Positions 47,588 through 56,232 of a stretch of DNA of 64,000 nucleotides are shown here, piece after piece. Under the pieces are notes generated by a model. The model saw nothing but the letters and a program-made list of their open reading frames with translations, made no database searches and was not told the DNA's origin. The DNA comes from Achromobacter spanius (GTDB lineage: Bacteria; Pseudomonadota; Gammaproteobacteria; Burkholderiales; Burkholderiaceae_B). Location of the stretch: the NCBI RefSeq assembly GCF_003994415.1, contig NZ_CP034689.1:2232001-2296000 (forward strand), read 5' to 3'. Position numbers and translations under genes: made by a program. Every line of letters starts with the position of its first letter. Position 1 is the stretch's first letter.

Positions 47588-48306
47588 ATGCGCGCTCAAT
47601 GATTCCGATTCGCTGGACAAGGCCTGCCGTCGTCAACCTGATTCGTCCCTTGATGGCGATGATGTGGTTCGCGAGTTTGGCCGGGTCCTGCATTGCGCAG
47701 CCGTCCCTGTCCGCAACGACTGCCGCGGCATCCTTGATCCAGTTGCGCTTGCCGGAAGGGTCCACTCGCGCGATGTTGGCCGACCGCATGTGGCTTCATG
47801 GCCATCCAGCCCACGTGCTGGTGTTTGACGCACCCGTGGATGCCCGTGCAGTGGTCCGTGTGTTGGTGGATCAGCAGCCCGGTTTGTCCGATTTGAATGT
47901 GTTGCCAGGCCATCTCATCCTGTCTGGTTGGATCGATGACCGGCAATGGGTGGCGCAAATGCAAAGTGCGGGTCCGAGCCGGACGGTCGGCATGGTTTCT
48001 TCGCTGCGGGTGACGGCTCCCTCAAACCCCGTCGTGCCCGCCTGGCTGCCAGAGGGCGCAAGGTTGCGTCTTGATTTTGCCGTGATGGAGGCGGGGGTCA
48101 AAGTGTGGGAGCGCGTTTGGCAGCATTCTTTGCCGCCTTCTCGGATAGCACCATTGTTGGAAGCGGCCTTGTTGCGTGACGGGTGGCACCTTGAAGCGGA
48201 CGACGGTGCTTTGCAATCATGGACACGCGCAGACCAGCGCATGCAGGTGTCGTTGGTGCCGTTGGATGCCGGCAGCGGCCTGCGGATTAGAAGGTGGGCG
48301 CCATGA
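47584..48306 (+). CDS. Unknown exported protein of the Tad operon, 240 aa
   Basis: N-terminal hydrophobic segment L-M-A-M-M-W-F-A-S-L-A-G-S-C-I-A-Q is a probable signal peptide. The mature part is beta/alpha mixed with two similar halves: L-P-E-G-S-T-R-A-M-L-A and L-P-E-G-A-R-L-R-L-D-F, each followed by segments resembling ring-building secretin-like motifs. Four-base overlaps join it to tadE and rcpC, so it belongs to the pilus operon. Possibly a periplasmic pilot or TadD-like accessory. No homologue recognised. Confidence 0.6.
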   Translation: MNARSMIPIRWTRPAVVNLIRPLMAMMWFASLAGSCIAQPSLSATTAAASLIQLRLPEGSTRAMLADRMWLHGHPAHVLVFDAPVDARAVVRVLVDQQPGLSDLNVLPGHLILSGWIDDRQWVAQMQSAGPSRTVGMVSSLRVTAPSNPVVPAWLPEGARLRLDFAVMEAGVKVWERVWQHSLPPSRIAPLLEAALLRDGWHLEADDGALQSWTRADQRMQVSLVPLDAGSGLRIRRWAP

Positions 48307-49163
48307 AGGCCGCATTGATACGTGGCGTTTCCCGGTTGCGCCGCGCAGGCGTGTACGGGCTGGCGTTGATGGCCGGGCTGTTATCGGCCTGGGCCGTGCG
48401 TGAGCATGTGCAGCAACGGGTAGCGGCACTGGAAGCCGAAGCCCGCACACCCGTGGTCGAGCGTCTGGTTGCCGCCTATGACCTGGTGGCGGGAACGCGG
48501 CTGGAAGAGGCTGACGTGGCTATTCGCGAAATTCCGGTGCAGTGGGCCTCTTCCGCCAGCCTGGAACCCCTGGCATTGAGCAATTTGCTTGGCGGTACCC
48601 TGATGGCAGATGTCGCCCACGGCGAACCCCTGCTGAAGTCTCATCTGACATTCGCCATGCCGGCCCCCGCCCTGGCATCCCGATTGCGTTCGGGCCAGCG
48701 GGCGCTGACTGTCGCCGCGGCTGACCTTGGCGGCTTGGCCGAGATGCTGCATGCCGGCGATTCGATCGACATTTACGTGACCTTTCCCCATCGTCAAAAG
48801 GAGCTCACCGTGCCTTTGCTGCAAGGCATGCGCGTACTGACGGTGGGGGGCGGGGCCGACGATGAGGGTGGTGCAAGCGGCGTCGGCAGCATTACGCTTG
48901 CCGCCGATCCGGACCAAGCCATGAAGTTCGTTGCCGCCAGGCAGGCTGGATCGCTGACGGCCATGCTGCGTCATCGTGACGATGAGGCGGCTGTCGCTGG
49001 GTCTGCCCAGACAGATTTGGCTTCGCTCATTGGATTGGTGCCCGAGCCCGAGCCCGAGCCTGCGCCGGGTGTTGCGATCTTGTACGGGGACCGCATGCAG
49101 GCTCAATCGCCTGTTCCTTCTGACTCGGCCGCAATGGCGGGTATCGCATCGGAGCGGCCATGA
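48303..49163 (+). CDS. rcpC: RcpC/CpaB, Flp pilus assembly protein, 286 aa
   Basis: Membrane anchor V-Y-G-L-A-L-M-A-G-L-L-S-A-W-A near the N-terminus, then a SAF-type domain (V-A-A-Y-D-L-V-A-G-T-R-L-E-E-A-D-V) and the RcpC-type G-Q-R-A-L-T-V-A-A-A-D-L-G-G. The family sits in the periplasm and helps gate or stabilise the secretin. ATG 48303 overlaps the upstream stop. GTG 48294 is another option. Confidence 0.87.
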   Translation: MKAALIRGVSRLRRAGVYGLALMAGLLSAWAVREHVQQRVAALEAEARTPVVERLVAAYDLVAGTRLEEADVAIREIPVQWASSASLEPLALSNLLGGTLMADVAHGEPLLKSHLTFAMPAPALASRLRSGQRALTVAAADLGGLAEMLHAGDSIDIYVTFPHRQKELTVPLLQGMRVLTVGGGADDEGGASGVGSITLAADPDQAMKFVAARQAGSLTAMLRHRDDEAAVAGSAQTDLASLIGLVPEPEPEPAPGVAILYGDRMQAQSPVPSDSAAMAGIASERP

Positions 49164-50530
49164 GACACATCGTATTCATCCTGGGCGCAATCACTCTTTT
49201 CTTGACGTCCGTGACCGCCAGCGTCGCGCAAGAGCCGCAGGCGCTGGAGTTGCAGGTGGGTGAAACCCGGGTGCTGCCGCATCCCGGCGTGAAAAGAGTA
49301 GCTATCGGAAACGGGCAGGTGTTGAGCGCTGTTGCGGCCGAGGGTCGGGATGTCGTGATCTTTGCGCGCGCTGAAGGGGTGTCGTCCGTGCACGTCTGGG
49401 CGTCCGCAGGCAAACCGAAAGCCTATGAGCTGCGCGTTGTTCCCGCCGGCACGCCGCGTTTGCGGGTAGAGGTCGAGTCGCTGCTTGCCCGAATCCCCGG
49501 CGCGCGCAGCACCATTGTCGGAGGGCGGATCGTGATCGAAGGAGACGATTTGTCCGATGACGATCGGGCACGCATCGCGGCCTTGGCCGAACGTTATCCC
49601 GCCATCCTGGATTTCACGGGGCAAGTGGGATGGGACCGCATGGTGCTGCTCGATGTACAGGTTGTCGAGATTCCCACGTCGCGAATGCGCGAATTTGGCC
49701 TGCGCTGGGATGGGGTGAGCCAAGGCGGCGCGAACGTTGGCGTGGCTTGGGACGCCGGCTCACGCGGGCGCATGAGCCGGCCCGGCGAATCCATCATCGA
49801 GACCGCCGGACCGGTCTCGGCTGTCGCGGGCTATTTCGGGGTCAACGCCTTGCTGTCCGCGCGCATCGCCGCGTTGGCTCAAAGTGGCGAAGCCGTCATG
49901 CTGGCTCAACCGCAGCTACTGGCGCGAAGCGGCGCCAGCGCGACGTTTCTGGCGGGCGGCGAAGTGCCCTACACATCGACCGATTCCCGTGGCAATCCCA
50001 CCACCTTGTTCAAACCATATGGAGTGTCACTCAACATCACGCCGCGCATAGACCGAAACGGCGTGATCCGTTCCCTGATCGAAGTCGAGGCAAGCTCTGT
50101 CGATACGTCGCTAAGCGTAGCGGGTGGGCCGGCTTTGCGCACGCGGCGGGCTTCCACCGAGTTCAACGTCAGATCGGGCAATACGCTGGTCATTGGGGGC
50201 TTCTTGTCGCGAGAGCAAAGCCAAGAGGTCAATGGCCTGCCCTGGTTGCAGAACATTCCCATCCTTGGGGCCTTGTTCTCGTCGCGTCGGTTTCAGCAGC
50301 GCGAGACCGAGCTGGCCATCTTTGTGACACCCAAGATCGTGTCGCAAAGTGAGCCCGGCATGCAGGATCGGGTGCGACGCGGCCGTGATGTGTTGAGCAC
50401 GACGTTTCCAGAGCCGCCGCGCCTGGGCACCGCAACTCCCGCCACCGTCGACGCTTGGGATCCCTATGTGGGCGCGGGCTCGCAGTGGGTTACGCGCGAT
50501 GAACTCCCTCAGACACCACGCCAAGAGTGA
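49160..50530 (+). CDS. rcpA: RcpA/CpaC, outer-membrane secretin of the Flp pilus, 456 aa
   Basis: Signal peptide (F-I-L-G-A-I-T-L-F-L-T-S-V-T-A), a pilus-secretin N-terminal domain (L-E-L-Q-V-G-E-T-R-V-L), a BON-like part, then the secretin core ending N-V-R-S-G-N-T-L-V-I-G-G-F and P-I-L-G-A-L-F-S-S. This forms the outer-membrane channel for pili. Overlaps rcpC by 4 bases. Intact. Confidence 0.92.
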   Translation: MRHIVFILGAITLFLTSVTASVAQEPQALELQVGETRVLPHPGVKRVAIGNGQVLSAVAAEGRDVVIFARAEGVSSVHVWASAGKPKAYELRVVPAGTPRLRVEVESLLARIPGARSTIVGGRIVIEGDDLSDDDRARIAALAERYPAILDFTGQVGWDRMVLLDVQVVEIPTSRMREFGLRWDGVSQGGANVGVAWDAGSRGRMSRPGESIIETAGPVSAVAGYFGVNALLSARIAALAQSGEAVMLAQPQLLARSGASATFLAGGEVPYTSTDSRGNPTTLFKPYGVSLNITPRIDRNGVIRSLIEVEASSVDTSLSVAGGPALRTRRASTEFNVRSGNTLVIGGFLSREQSQEVNGLPWLQNIPILGALFSSRRFQQRETELAIFVTPKIVSQSEPGMQDRVRRGRDVLSTTFPEPPRLGTATPATVDAWDPYVGAGSQWVTRDELPQTPRQE

Positions 50531-50534
50531 TGCC

Positions 50535-52232
50535 ATGCTCGACATCGAAATGACCTTTGAAGATTCGGGCGTTCGCCGACAGTTTGCGCCGACGCCGGTG
50601 CTGATCGGACGGGGCGCCCAGTGCGGCCTGCGTATCGTCAATTGGCGAGTGGGTCGGCAGCATGCCCGCTTGCTGCGTCAAGACAACGATATCGTTCTGG
50701 AGGATCTGGGCACCTTGGCGGGCACCATCGTGAACGGAGCAAGAGTGGTTCGTCATGCGCCGGTCCTGCCCGACGACGATATTCTGATAGGTCCTTGCCG
50801 CTTGCGAGTGAAATGGGTAGAGCCGGACGAAGCCGCGCCGGCCCAGGCCTTCGACGCTGTGCCCGTACCCTCCGATGCGGTGGTGGTGACCTCGTCCGAG
50901 ACGGCTTCGCCCTCGATGGCCTCGACGCCGCCGTCGTCCATTGCACCACAGCGCGTGCAAGCACGGCGCCGCCTGCACGCGGCCTTGCTGGAAGCGCTGG
51001 ACCTGCGTCGGCGCGACGTCGCGGGCATGAGCGACGGCATATTGCGTGCCGAAGCCGAGCGCTTGCTGACGCATATCGTCGCATCCGACGTCGATTTTCC
51101 CGACGATCTGGCCAAGCAGGCCTTGTGCAGAGAGGTGCTGGACGAAGCCGTGGGCTTGGGGCCTTTGGAGCCCCTGTTGGCGGCGCCCGACATCACCGAA
51201 ATCATGGTCAACCGCTACGACGAGATCTATGTTGAACGCGCGGGGCGGCTTTGGCGGCATCCCGCCGCATTTACCAGCGAACAATCGGTGCGATGGGTGA
51301 TCGAACGCATCGTCACGCCGCTTGGCCGTCGTATCGACGAAAGCTCGCCCATGGTTGACGCACGCTTGCCCGATGGATCCCGCGTACACGCCATCATCCC
51401 CCCTGTTGCGATGAAGGGGGCCAGTCTGACCATCCGCAAGTTTCCGCAGCGACGGCCCCAGATGTCTGATCTGATCGCGGCGGCATCCTTGAGCGAGGCC
51501 ATGGCGCAGTTCCTGGCGCTATGCGTCAGGATGCGCAAGAACCTGGTTGTGTCCGGTGGCACGGGTTCCGGAAAAACGACTTTGCTGAACATCTTGTCCA
51601 ACGAAATACCCGATGGCGAGCGGGTCGTCACCATTGAGGACGCCGCAGAGTTGCGGCTGAATCACGATCATCTGGTGGCGCTGGAAGCGCGCCCCGCCAA
51701 TCAGGAGGGCAGGGGGCATATCGCCATACGCGAACTTGTGCGCAATGCGCTGCGCATGCGGCCAGACCGAATTGTTGTAGGAGAGTGCCGGGGCGCCGAA
51801 GCGTTTGACATGTTGACGGCCATGAATACGGGCCACGAGGGCTCGTTGACGACCTTGCATGCGAACTCACCTCGTGATGCCTTGGGCAGGCTGGAATCGA
51901 TGGTCCTGATGGCGGGCCTGGACCTGCCCTTGTCCGTCGTGCGGGAGCAGATCGCCGCCAGCGTGGAACTTGTGGTGCAACAGGCCCGTTTGGCGGATGG
52001 CCGCCGAGTCGTGACGTCGATTGTCGAAGTCACCGGTATGGAAAGCGGGCGCATACAACTACTGGAGCTATTCCGATTTGATCGGACTGCGGGGTTCAAG
52101 GGGTGCGGAGCGTTGCCGGGCTTCTCGCAAGGCTGGGCCGACGATGGTGTGTCGATCGATCCAGCGTGGTTCACTGAAGCCTGGGCACCGAAGGGTTCGC
52201 CCTTGTCCAAGTTCGCACTGGGGCTGCCATGA
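50535..52232 (+). CDS. tadA: TadA/CpaF ATPase with N-terminal FHA domain, 565 aa
   Basis: Residues about 1-100 form an FHA domain: V-L-I-G-R-G-A-Q-C-G, V-G-R-Q-H-A-R-L and G-T-I-V-N-G. A linker (about 100-150) leads to the CpaF ATPase with Walker A G-G-T-G-S-G-K-T-T, V-V-G-E-C-R-G-A-E (Walker B) and the His box S-L-T-T-L-H-A-N. It powers pilus assembly at the inner membrane. Start taken at M-L-D-I-E-M-T-F-E-D. No tadZ gene lies between rcpA and tadA. Confidence 0.92.
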   Translation: MLDIEMTFEDSGVRRQFAPTPVLIGRGAQCGLRIVNWRVGRQHARLLRQDNDIVLEDLGTLAGTIVNGARVVRHAPVLPDDDILIGPCRLRVKWVEPDEAAPAQAFDAVPVPSDAVVVTSSETASPSMASTPPSSIAPQRVQARRRLHAALLEALDLRRRDVAGMSDGILRAEAERLLTHIVASDVDFPDDLAKQALCREVLDEAVGLGPLEPLLAAPDITEIMVNRYDEIYVERAGRLWRHPAAFTSEQSVRWVIERIVTPLGRRIDESSPMVDARLPDGSRVHAIIPPVAMKGASLTIRKFPQRRPQMSDLIAAASLSEAMAQFLALCVRMRKNLVVSGGTGSGKTTLLNILSNEIPDGERVVTIEDAAELRLNHDHLVALEARPANQEGRGHIAIRELVRNALRMRPDRIVVGECRGAEAFDMLTAMNTGHEGSLTTLHANSPRDALGRLESMVLMAGLDLPLSVVREQIAASVELVVQQARLADGRRVVTSIVEVTGMESGRIQLLELFRFDRTAGFKGCGALPGFSQGWADDGVSIDPAWFTEAWAPKGSPLSKFALGLP

Positions 52233-53074
52233 TCTGGTTGGCGGCGGCGGGTGCAATGTGCTGCGCTGCAGTGTTGGTGCTGCGTGCCCAGGCATGGCTT
52301 GCGCCGGCGTTGCGCCGCTACCGGGAGCTCTACACGCAGGACGCAGGCGTCCGGCTTAGCGAGGTGTTCCTGTTCATTGACCCTGCGCAGTTGTGGCTGG
52401 CGGCAGTCGCGTGCGCGGCCCTGTCGGCGACACTGGCTTTCTCGCTGACCGGCAGTGGCATCCTGGCGGCGTTGCTTTCCGGGCTGGCCTCGCGTGTACC
52501 TCGCATGACGGTTGAGATGCTGCGGCGCAAACGGGCACGCCGTTTTGAAGGCCAATTACCGATGGCATTGCTGATGCTGGCCTCGGCATTGCGCGCGGGC
52601 GTTGCGTTGCCCACGGGTTTGCGCCATGTCGTTGAGCAGAGCGCTGCGCCGCTGGCCCAGGAATTTGGCTTGATGCTGCGGGAACAGCGTTTGGGAGTGC
52701 CCTGGGATGCGGCGCTAGGGAATTTGCAGTCACGGATGCCTGCCGACTCCACCGCTTTGGTGGTGGCCGCCATGCGCATTGCGGCGCAGACCGGAGGCAA
52801 TCTGGCCGAGGCACTGGAGAGCATCGCGCAAACCTTGCGTGCGCGTTTGCAGTTGCAGGCGAAGTTGCAGGCGCTGACTTCCCAAGGGCGTTTGCAAGCT
52901 TGGATAGTCGGGGCATTGCCCTTGGTTTTGCTTGCGGTATTGAATGAGCTTGAACCTGAAATCATGGGATTGCTGTGGCATACGCCCATGGGATGGGGCG
53001 TGCTCGCGATTGTGGCCGTACTGGAGACAGCGGGTGTGTTGCTGATCCGGCGGATTATCCGTATCGAGCTCTGA
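52229..53074 (+). CDS. tadB: TadB, inner-membrane platform protein, 281 aa
   Basis: Membrane segments at the N-terminus, around 60-85 and at the C-terminus (W-I-V-G-A-L-P-L-V-L-L-A-V-L, G-V-L-A-I-V-A-V-L-E). The central T2SS-F-type cytoplasmic domain has F-E-G-Q-L-P-M-A-L-L-M-L-A-S-A-L-R-A-G. Pairs with TadC as platform for the ATPase. ATGA overlap with tadA. Confidence 0.9.
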   Translation: MIWLAAAGAMCCAAVLVLRAQAWLAPALRRYRELYTQDAGVRLSEVFLFIDPAQLWLAAVACAALSATLAFSLTGSGILAALLSGLASRVPRMTVEMLRRKRARRFEGQLPMALLMLASALRAGVALPTGLRHVVEQSAAPLAQEFGLMLREQRLGVPWDAALGNLQSRMPADSTALVVAAMRIAAQTGGNLAEALESIAQTLRARLQLQAKLQALTSQGRLQAWIVGALPLVLLAVLNELEPEIMGLLWHTPMGWGVLAIVAVLETAGVLLIRRIIRIEL

Positions 53075-53104
53075 CAGCAAAAAAAAGACAATGAGGGGGA
53101 AGCC

Positions 53105-53974
53105 ATGTTGCTGACATTGGGCATGTTGATGGCGGCGTTGGTCGTCAGCGGATTGACCTGGTTTGCGCTGCGCCCGTTACTGGCCGGCAAGCCAATGGTA
53201 TCGGCGGGGTTGCCGTGGTGGTGGCGTGTGGCCTGGCCGTGGGTTTCTGTCGTGGCGCCGCTGGTAGGGCCACTATGCTCGTGGCGTTTGCGCTCGCGAC
53301 TGGCGCGCGCAATCGAATTGGCGGGGCTACCGGCCAGCGTCGGTTATGCGCACGTGGCCGCGCTGAGCGCCAGCGCGGCGCTGCTTGCTGGCGGGTTGGC
53401 CGCGGGCGCCATGACGGCCTACGGCATGGCGCCCGTGGGCGGGATGCCTTGGGTGCTGGCTTTGGGCGTCGCGGCCGGCCTGGCGCCTCGAGCATGGCTG
53501 CGAAGCCTGGGCGAAACCCGCCGCCGCCGCATCGAACGCGATCTGCCCTTTGTGTTCGACATGATGACGCTATGCGTGGAAGCGGGTCTAAGCGTGCAGG
53601 GGGCGCTGCAGTTGGCGGCGCAAAGCGGGCCGCAAGGCATCCTGCGCAATGCGTTGGCCGAGGCCTTGGCGGAGATGCGGACGGGCGTGACGCGGACGGC
53701 CGCCATCAAGGCGCTGGCCGAGCGCAGCAACAGCCCGATTGCGCGGACCTGGGCCGCTGCGTTGGCACAAGCCGAAGCGCTGGGTATCAGTCTGGGGCCA
53801 GTCCTGCGGGCGCAAGCGGCGCAGTGCCGCAGCGACCGGCACCTGCAAGCCGAACAACTGGCCACGCAGGCGCCGGTGAAAATGCTGCTGCCCTTGATCG
53901 CTTGCATTTTTCCGTGCACGTTCATTGTGCTGGCGTTTCCGATCGCCGTTCAAATGCTGCAAAGCGTGCAATGA
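53105..53974 (+). CDS. tadC: TadC, inner-membrane platform protein, 289 aa
   Basis: T2SS-F-type domain with R-R-R-I-E-R-D-L-P-F-V-F-D-M-M-T-L-C-V-E-A-G (two blocks) and Q-A-E-A-L-G-I-S-L-G-P-V-L. It has N-terminal and C-terminal hydrophobic segments, the last being L-P-L-I-A-C-I-F-P-C-T-F. A GAGGGGGAA ribosome site precedes it after a 30-base gap from tadB. Confidence 0.9.
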   Translation: MLLTLGMLMAALVVSGLTWFALRPLLAGKPMVSAGLPWWWRVAWPWVSVVAPLVGPLCSWRLRSRLARAIELAGLPASVGYAHVAALSASAALLAGGLAAGAMTAYGMAPVGGMPWVLALGVAAGLAPRAWLRSLGETRRRRIERDLPFVFDMMTLCVEAGLSVQGALQLAAQSGPQGILRNALAEALAEMRTGVTRTAAIKALAERSNSPIARTWAAALAQAEALGISLGPVLRAQAAQCRSDRHLQAEQLATQAPVKMLLPLIACIFPCTFIVLAFPIAVQMLQSVQ

Positions 53975-54339
53975 CGGGCCGTATCCCCTTGCCGCCCGAC
54001 CGGCTGCGATTCTTGCGCGTGGATGGTTGGGCGAGCCGGATGCGTGGCCTGCTGGGACGCCGGCCGCCCGGCAAGAGGTCCGGCCTGTTGCTCATGCCCT
54101 GTGCTGGCGTGCATACGTTTGGCATGCACTATGCCATCGACGTGGCGTTCGTATCGCGGGATCTGCGGGTGGTGGCGGTGCGCAGGGCGTTGCCCCCCTG
54201 GCGCATCGCCTTATGCCTGGGCGCTGTTGCCGTTGTCGAGATGCGTGCTGGTGTTATTGATGCCGAACACGGAGGTATAGGCAGGGTAGAAGCTGCAATA
54301 CAGCGCGCCGCCCGCGGCGATGTTGAACGGGACTTGTAG
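53971..54339 (+). CDS. DUF192-family protein at the end of the Tad operon, 122 aa
   Basis: Core motifs R-M-R-G-L-L-G-R-R, G-V-H-T-F-G-M-H-Y-A-I-D-V-A-F and V-V-E-M-R-A-G match DUF192 (small beta-rich fold of unknown activity, related to ProE-type thermophilic proteins). Most DUF192 proteins have a signal peptide. This one does not. It overlaps tadC (ATGA), so it is co-translated with the pilus genes. Its last 129 bases lie opposite the 3' end of the BPSS1780-type gene. Confidence 0.75.
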   Translation: MTGRIPLPPDRLRFLRVDGWASRMRGLLGRRPPGKRSGLLLMPCAGVHTFGMHYAIDVAFVSRDLRVVAVRRALPPWRIALCLGAVAVVEMRAGVIDAEHGGIGRVEAAIQRAARGDVERDL

Positions 54340-55014
54340 CGTGCCCGCGAATTCCACGGACAGGCCCATGTAAACCAGCAAGCCGGCGCACAGGTCAATG
54401 AAGAGAAAAACAAGTACCCACGTCGCACCGTAAACGAGGAAGGCCCACTTATTGCGCCAGCACGCGATGCCCGAGAAAAACAGGGCCTGCACCAGGCGCA
54501 GGCCATGCCAGGCGACCAACGCCGGGGCATGCCAGAACAGCGCCGCGATCACGACATAGATAATGGCAAAGATGGTCAGTGGAACCCGCATGGCCATCAA
54601 GACGGGGTCCAAGGACTGCTCGACGGACGCAATGCGAAAAGCCTCCACCATCGAGTCAATGAAAGGCATCAAAGTCAACAGGCCGGCCGCCATGCTCAAG
54701 CCCGCATACAACAGGCCCATCAGGAACAGTTTTCTGAACACGCCAGGTTGCTTCAGGGGTTTGCCCCACATCGACGGCAGCATGACGCGGTCGGCCTCGA
54801 CGTGTTTGCACGCTGACAAGGTCATCAAGGTGATGATGGGCATAAGCGCCACGACCAGGATCGGGCCCACGGGAGGGGTCGCGCTGGCGAAGACGGCCAG
54901 AAGGCTGATGAACATTGCCCAGGTAAACATGGCCAGCGGTTGTTTGCGGAACAGACGGGATCCGTCTAGAACCCATTGCCAGCCGGACGTCGCGGGTAAG
55001 AATGCTGCTTGCAT
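54211..55014 (-). CDS. BPSS1780-family membrane protein, 267 aa
   Basis: Five or six membrane segments (M-F-T-W-A-M-F-I-S-L-L-A-V-F-A, I-L-V-V-A-L-M-P-I-I-T-L, L-L-Y-A-G-L-S-M-A-A-G-L-L, I-F-A-I-I-Y-V-V-I-A-A-L-F, W-V-L-V-F-L-F-I-D-L). The N-terminus G-W-Q-W-V-L-D-G-S-R-L-F-R and S-A-C-K-H-V-E match the betaproteobacterial BPSS1780 family. Role unknown. Lies 65 bases downstream of thrB on the same strand. Confidence 0.78.
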   Translation of the reverse strand: MQAAFLPATSGWQWVLDGSRLFRKQPLAMFTWAMFISLLAVFASATPPVGPILVVALMPIITLMTLSACKHVEADRVMLPSMWGKPLKQPGVFRKLFLMGLLYAGLSMAAGLLTLMPFIDSMVEAFRIASVEQSLDPVLMAMRVPLTIFAIIYVVIAALFWHAPALVAWHGLRLVQALFFSGIACWRNKWAFLVYGATWVLVFLFIDLCAGLLVYMGLSVEFAGTLQVPFNIAAGGALYCSFYPAYTSVFGINNTSTHLDNGNSAQA

Positions 55015-55079
55015 GGTTCTTTACAGGAGGGATGGCTCTCAAAAGGGACGCGCTAGCCCCATTATGCTGGGCGTTGCGG

Positions 55080-56048
55080 TTACGGCAATATTGGCAAGCG
55101 CGACCGGTGGCGTGCCTGCAACACTCTTTCGAAGTGCCGTGGGTCGTGCGGTTTCAGCGTTTGCGCGGGTCGGGGCAGGAAAAAGTCATACAAGCGGGAG
55201 ATCCAGAAGCGCAGGGCGGCCGCTCGCAGCATCAGGGGCCAGACTTCCCGTTCGGCGTCGGTGAAGGGGCGCACGCCAGCGTAGGCCGCCAGCCACGATT
55301 GCACCAGTTCGGGGACGAATTCGCCGGTATCGCGTTCGATGCACCAGTCGTTGACGCTGACCGCTACGTCGAATAGCCAGGTGTCGCAGCCGGCGAAGTA
55401 GAAGTCGATGATGCCGCCCATGAGCGGATTTTCGAACGTGCCGGCAAACAGTACGTTGTCGCGGAAGAGGTCGCAGTGGGCCGGGCCGGTTTGCAGTGCC
55501 TGCCAGGCGGGTGTGGCCGCCGCGGCTTGTTGGGCAGCCAGCTCCGTGCTTAACAGTTCGGCCTGAGCGGGGCCAAGGAACGGCATGACCTTGGGCGCCG
55601 TTTCCAGCCACCAGTTCAGGCCACGTAAGTTGGGCTGGTGAATCGGGAAGTCCCGGGCGGCCAGATGAGCGCGGGCCAGCGTCGCGCCCGCCAGGGCGCA
55701 ATGCGTTGCGCCGGGGGCGGGTTCGTAGCCGCCAGGCAAGCGGGACACGATGGCGCAGGGTTTGTCGTGCAGCGTGGTGAGTCGTGTACCGTCGCGCAGG
55801 TTTTGCGGCTGCGGCACTGGCACACCGCGTTCGGCCAGGTGGTACATCAGTTCAATATAGAAAGGCAGTTGCGCCTGCGTCAGCACTTCGAACAGCGTCA
55901 GCACGTATTCGCCGCGGGTCGTATACAAGAAGTAATTAGTGTTCTCGATACCCGCCGTGATCCCTCGAAGCGAGACGAACTCGCCCAGGTCGAATCGCGC
56001 CAGGAGGGCGCGCGCGTCGTCGTCGGATACGGGAGTGAATACGGCCAT
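55080..56048 (-). CDS. thrB: Homoserine kinase, ThrB, 322 aa
   Basis: Aminoglycoside-phosphotransferase-type fold of the proteobacterial homoserine kinases: G-I-E-N-T-N-Y-F-L-Y-T and Y-V-L-T-L-F-E near the start, catalytic H-C-D-L-F-R-D-N-V-L-F and metal-binding I-I-D-F-Y-F-A-G-C-D. Phosphorylates homoserine in threonine synthesis. Start at M-A-V-F-T-P-V-S. A 44-codon open extension upstream lacks conserved sequence. Confidence 0.9.
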   Translation of the reverse strand: MAVFTPVSDDDARALLARFDLGEFVSLRGITAGIENTNYFLYTTRGEYVLTLFEVLTQAQLPFYIELMYHLAERGVPVPQPQNLRDGTRLTTLHDKPCAIVSRLPGGYEPAPGATHCALAGATLARAHLAARDFPIHQPNLRGLNWWLETAPKVMPFLGPAQAELLSTELAAQQAAAATPAWQALQTGPAHCDLFRDNVLFAGTFENPLMGGIIDFYFAGCDTWLFDVAVSVNDWCIERDTGEFVPELVQSWLAAYAGVRPFTDAEREVWPLMLRAAALRFWISRLYDFFLPRPAQTLKPHDPRHFERVLQARHRSRLPILP

Positions 56049-56232
56049 TGATGTACAGGGTAAGAAGTTAACGGACGCGCGGACTTGCCTGGAGCGGCGG
56101 CGGCGGCGCAATTTTAGACCACATAGCGCCTGGGCCGTTCGGGATAAGGGCAGACCGGCCGGGGACAGGCTGCCGGACATATTGTCGCGAAGCCCGTAAA
56201 ATACCGCATCCCCTTGTTTTGTAGAGTGATTC

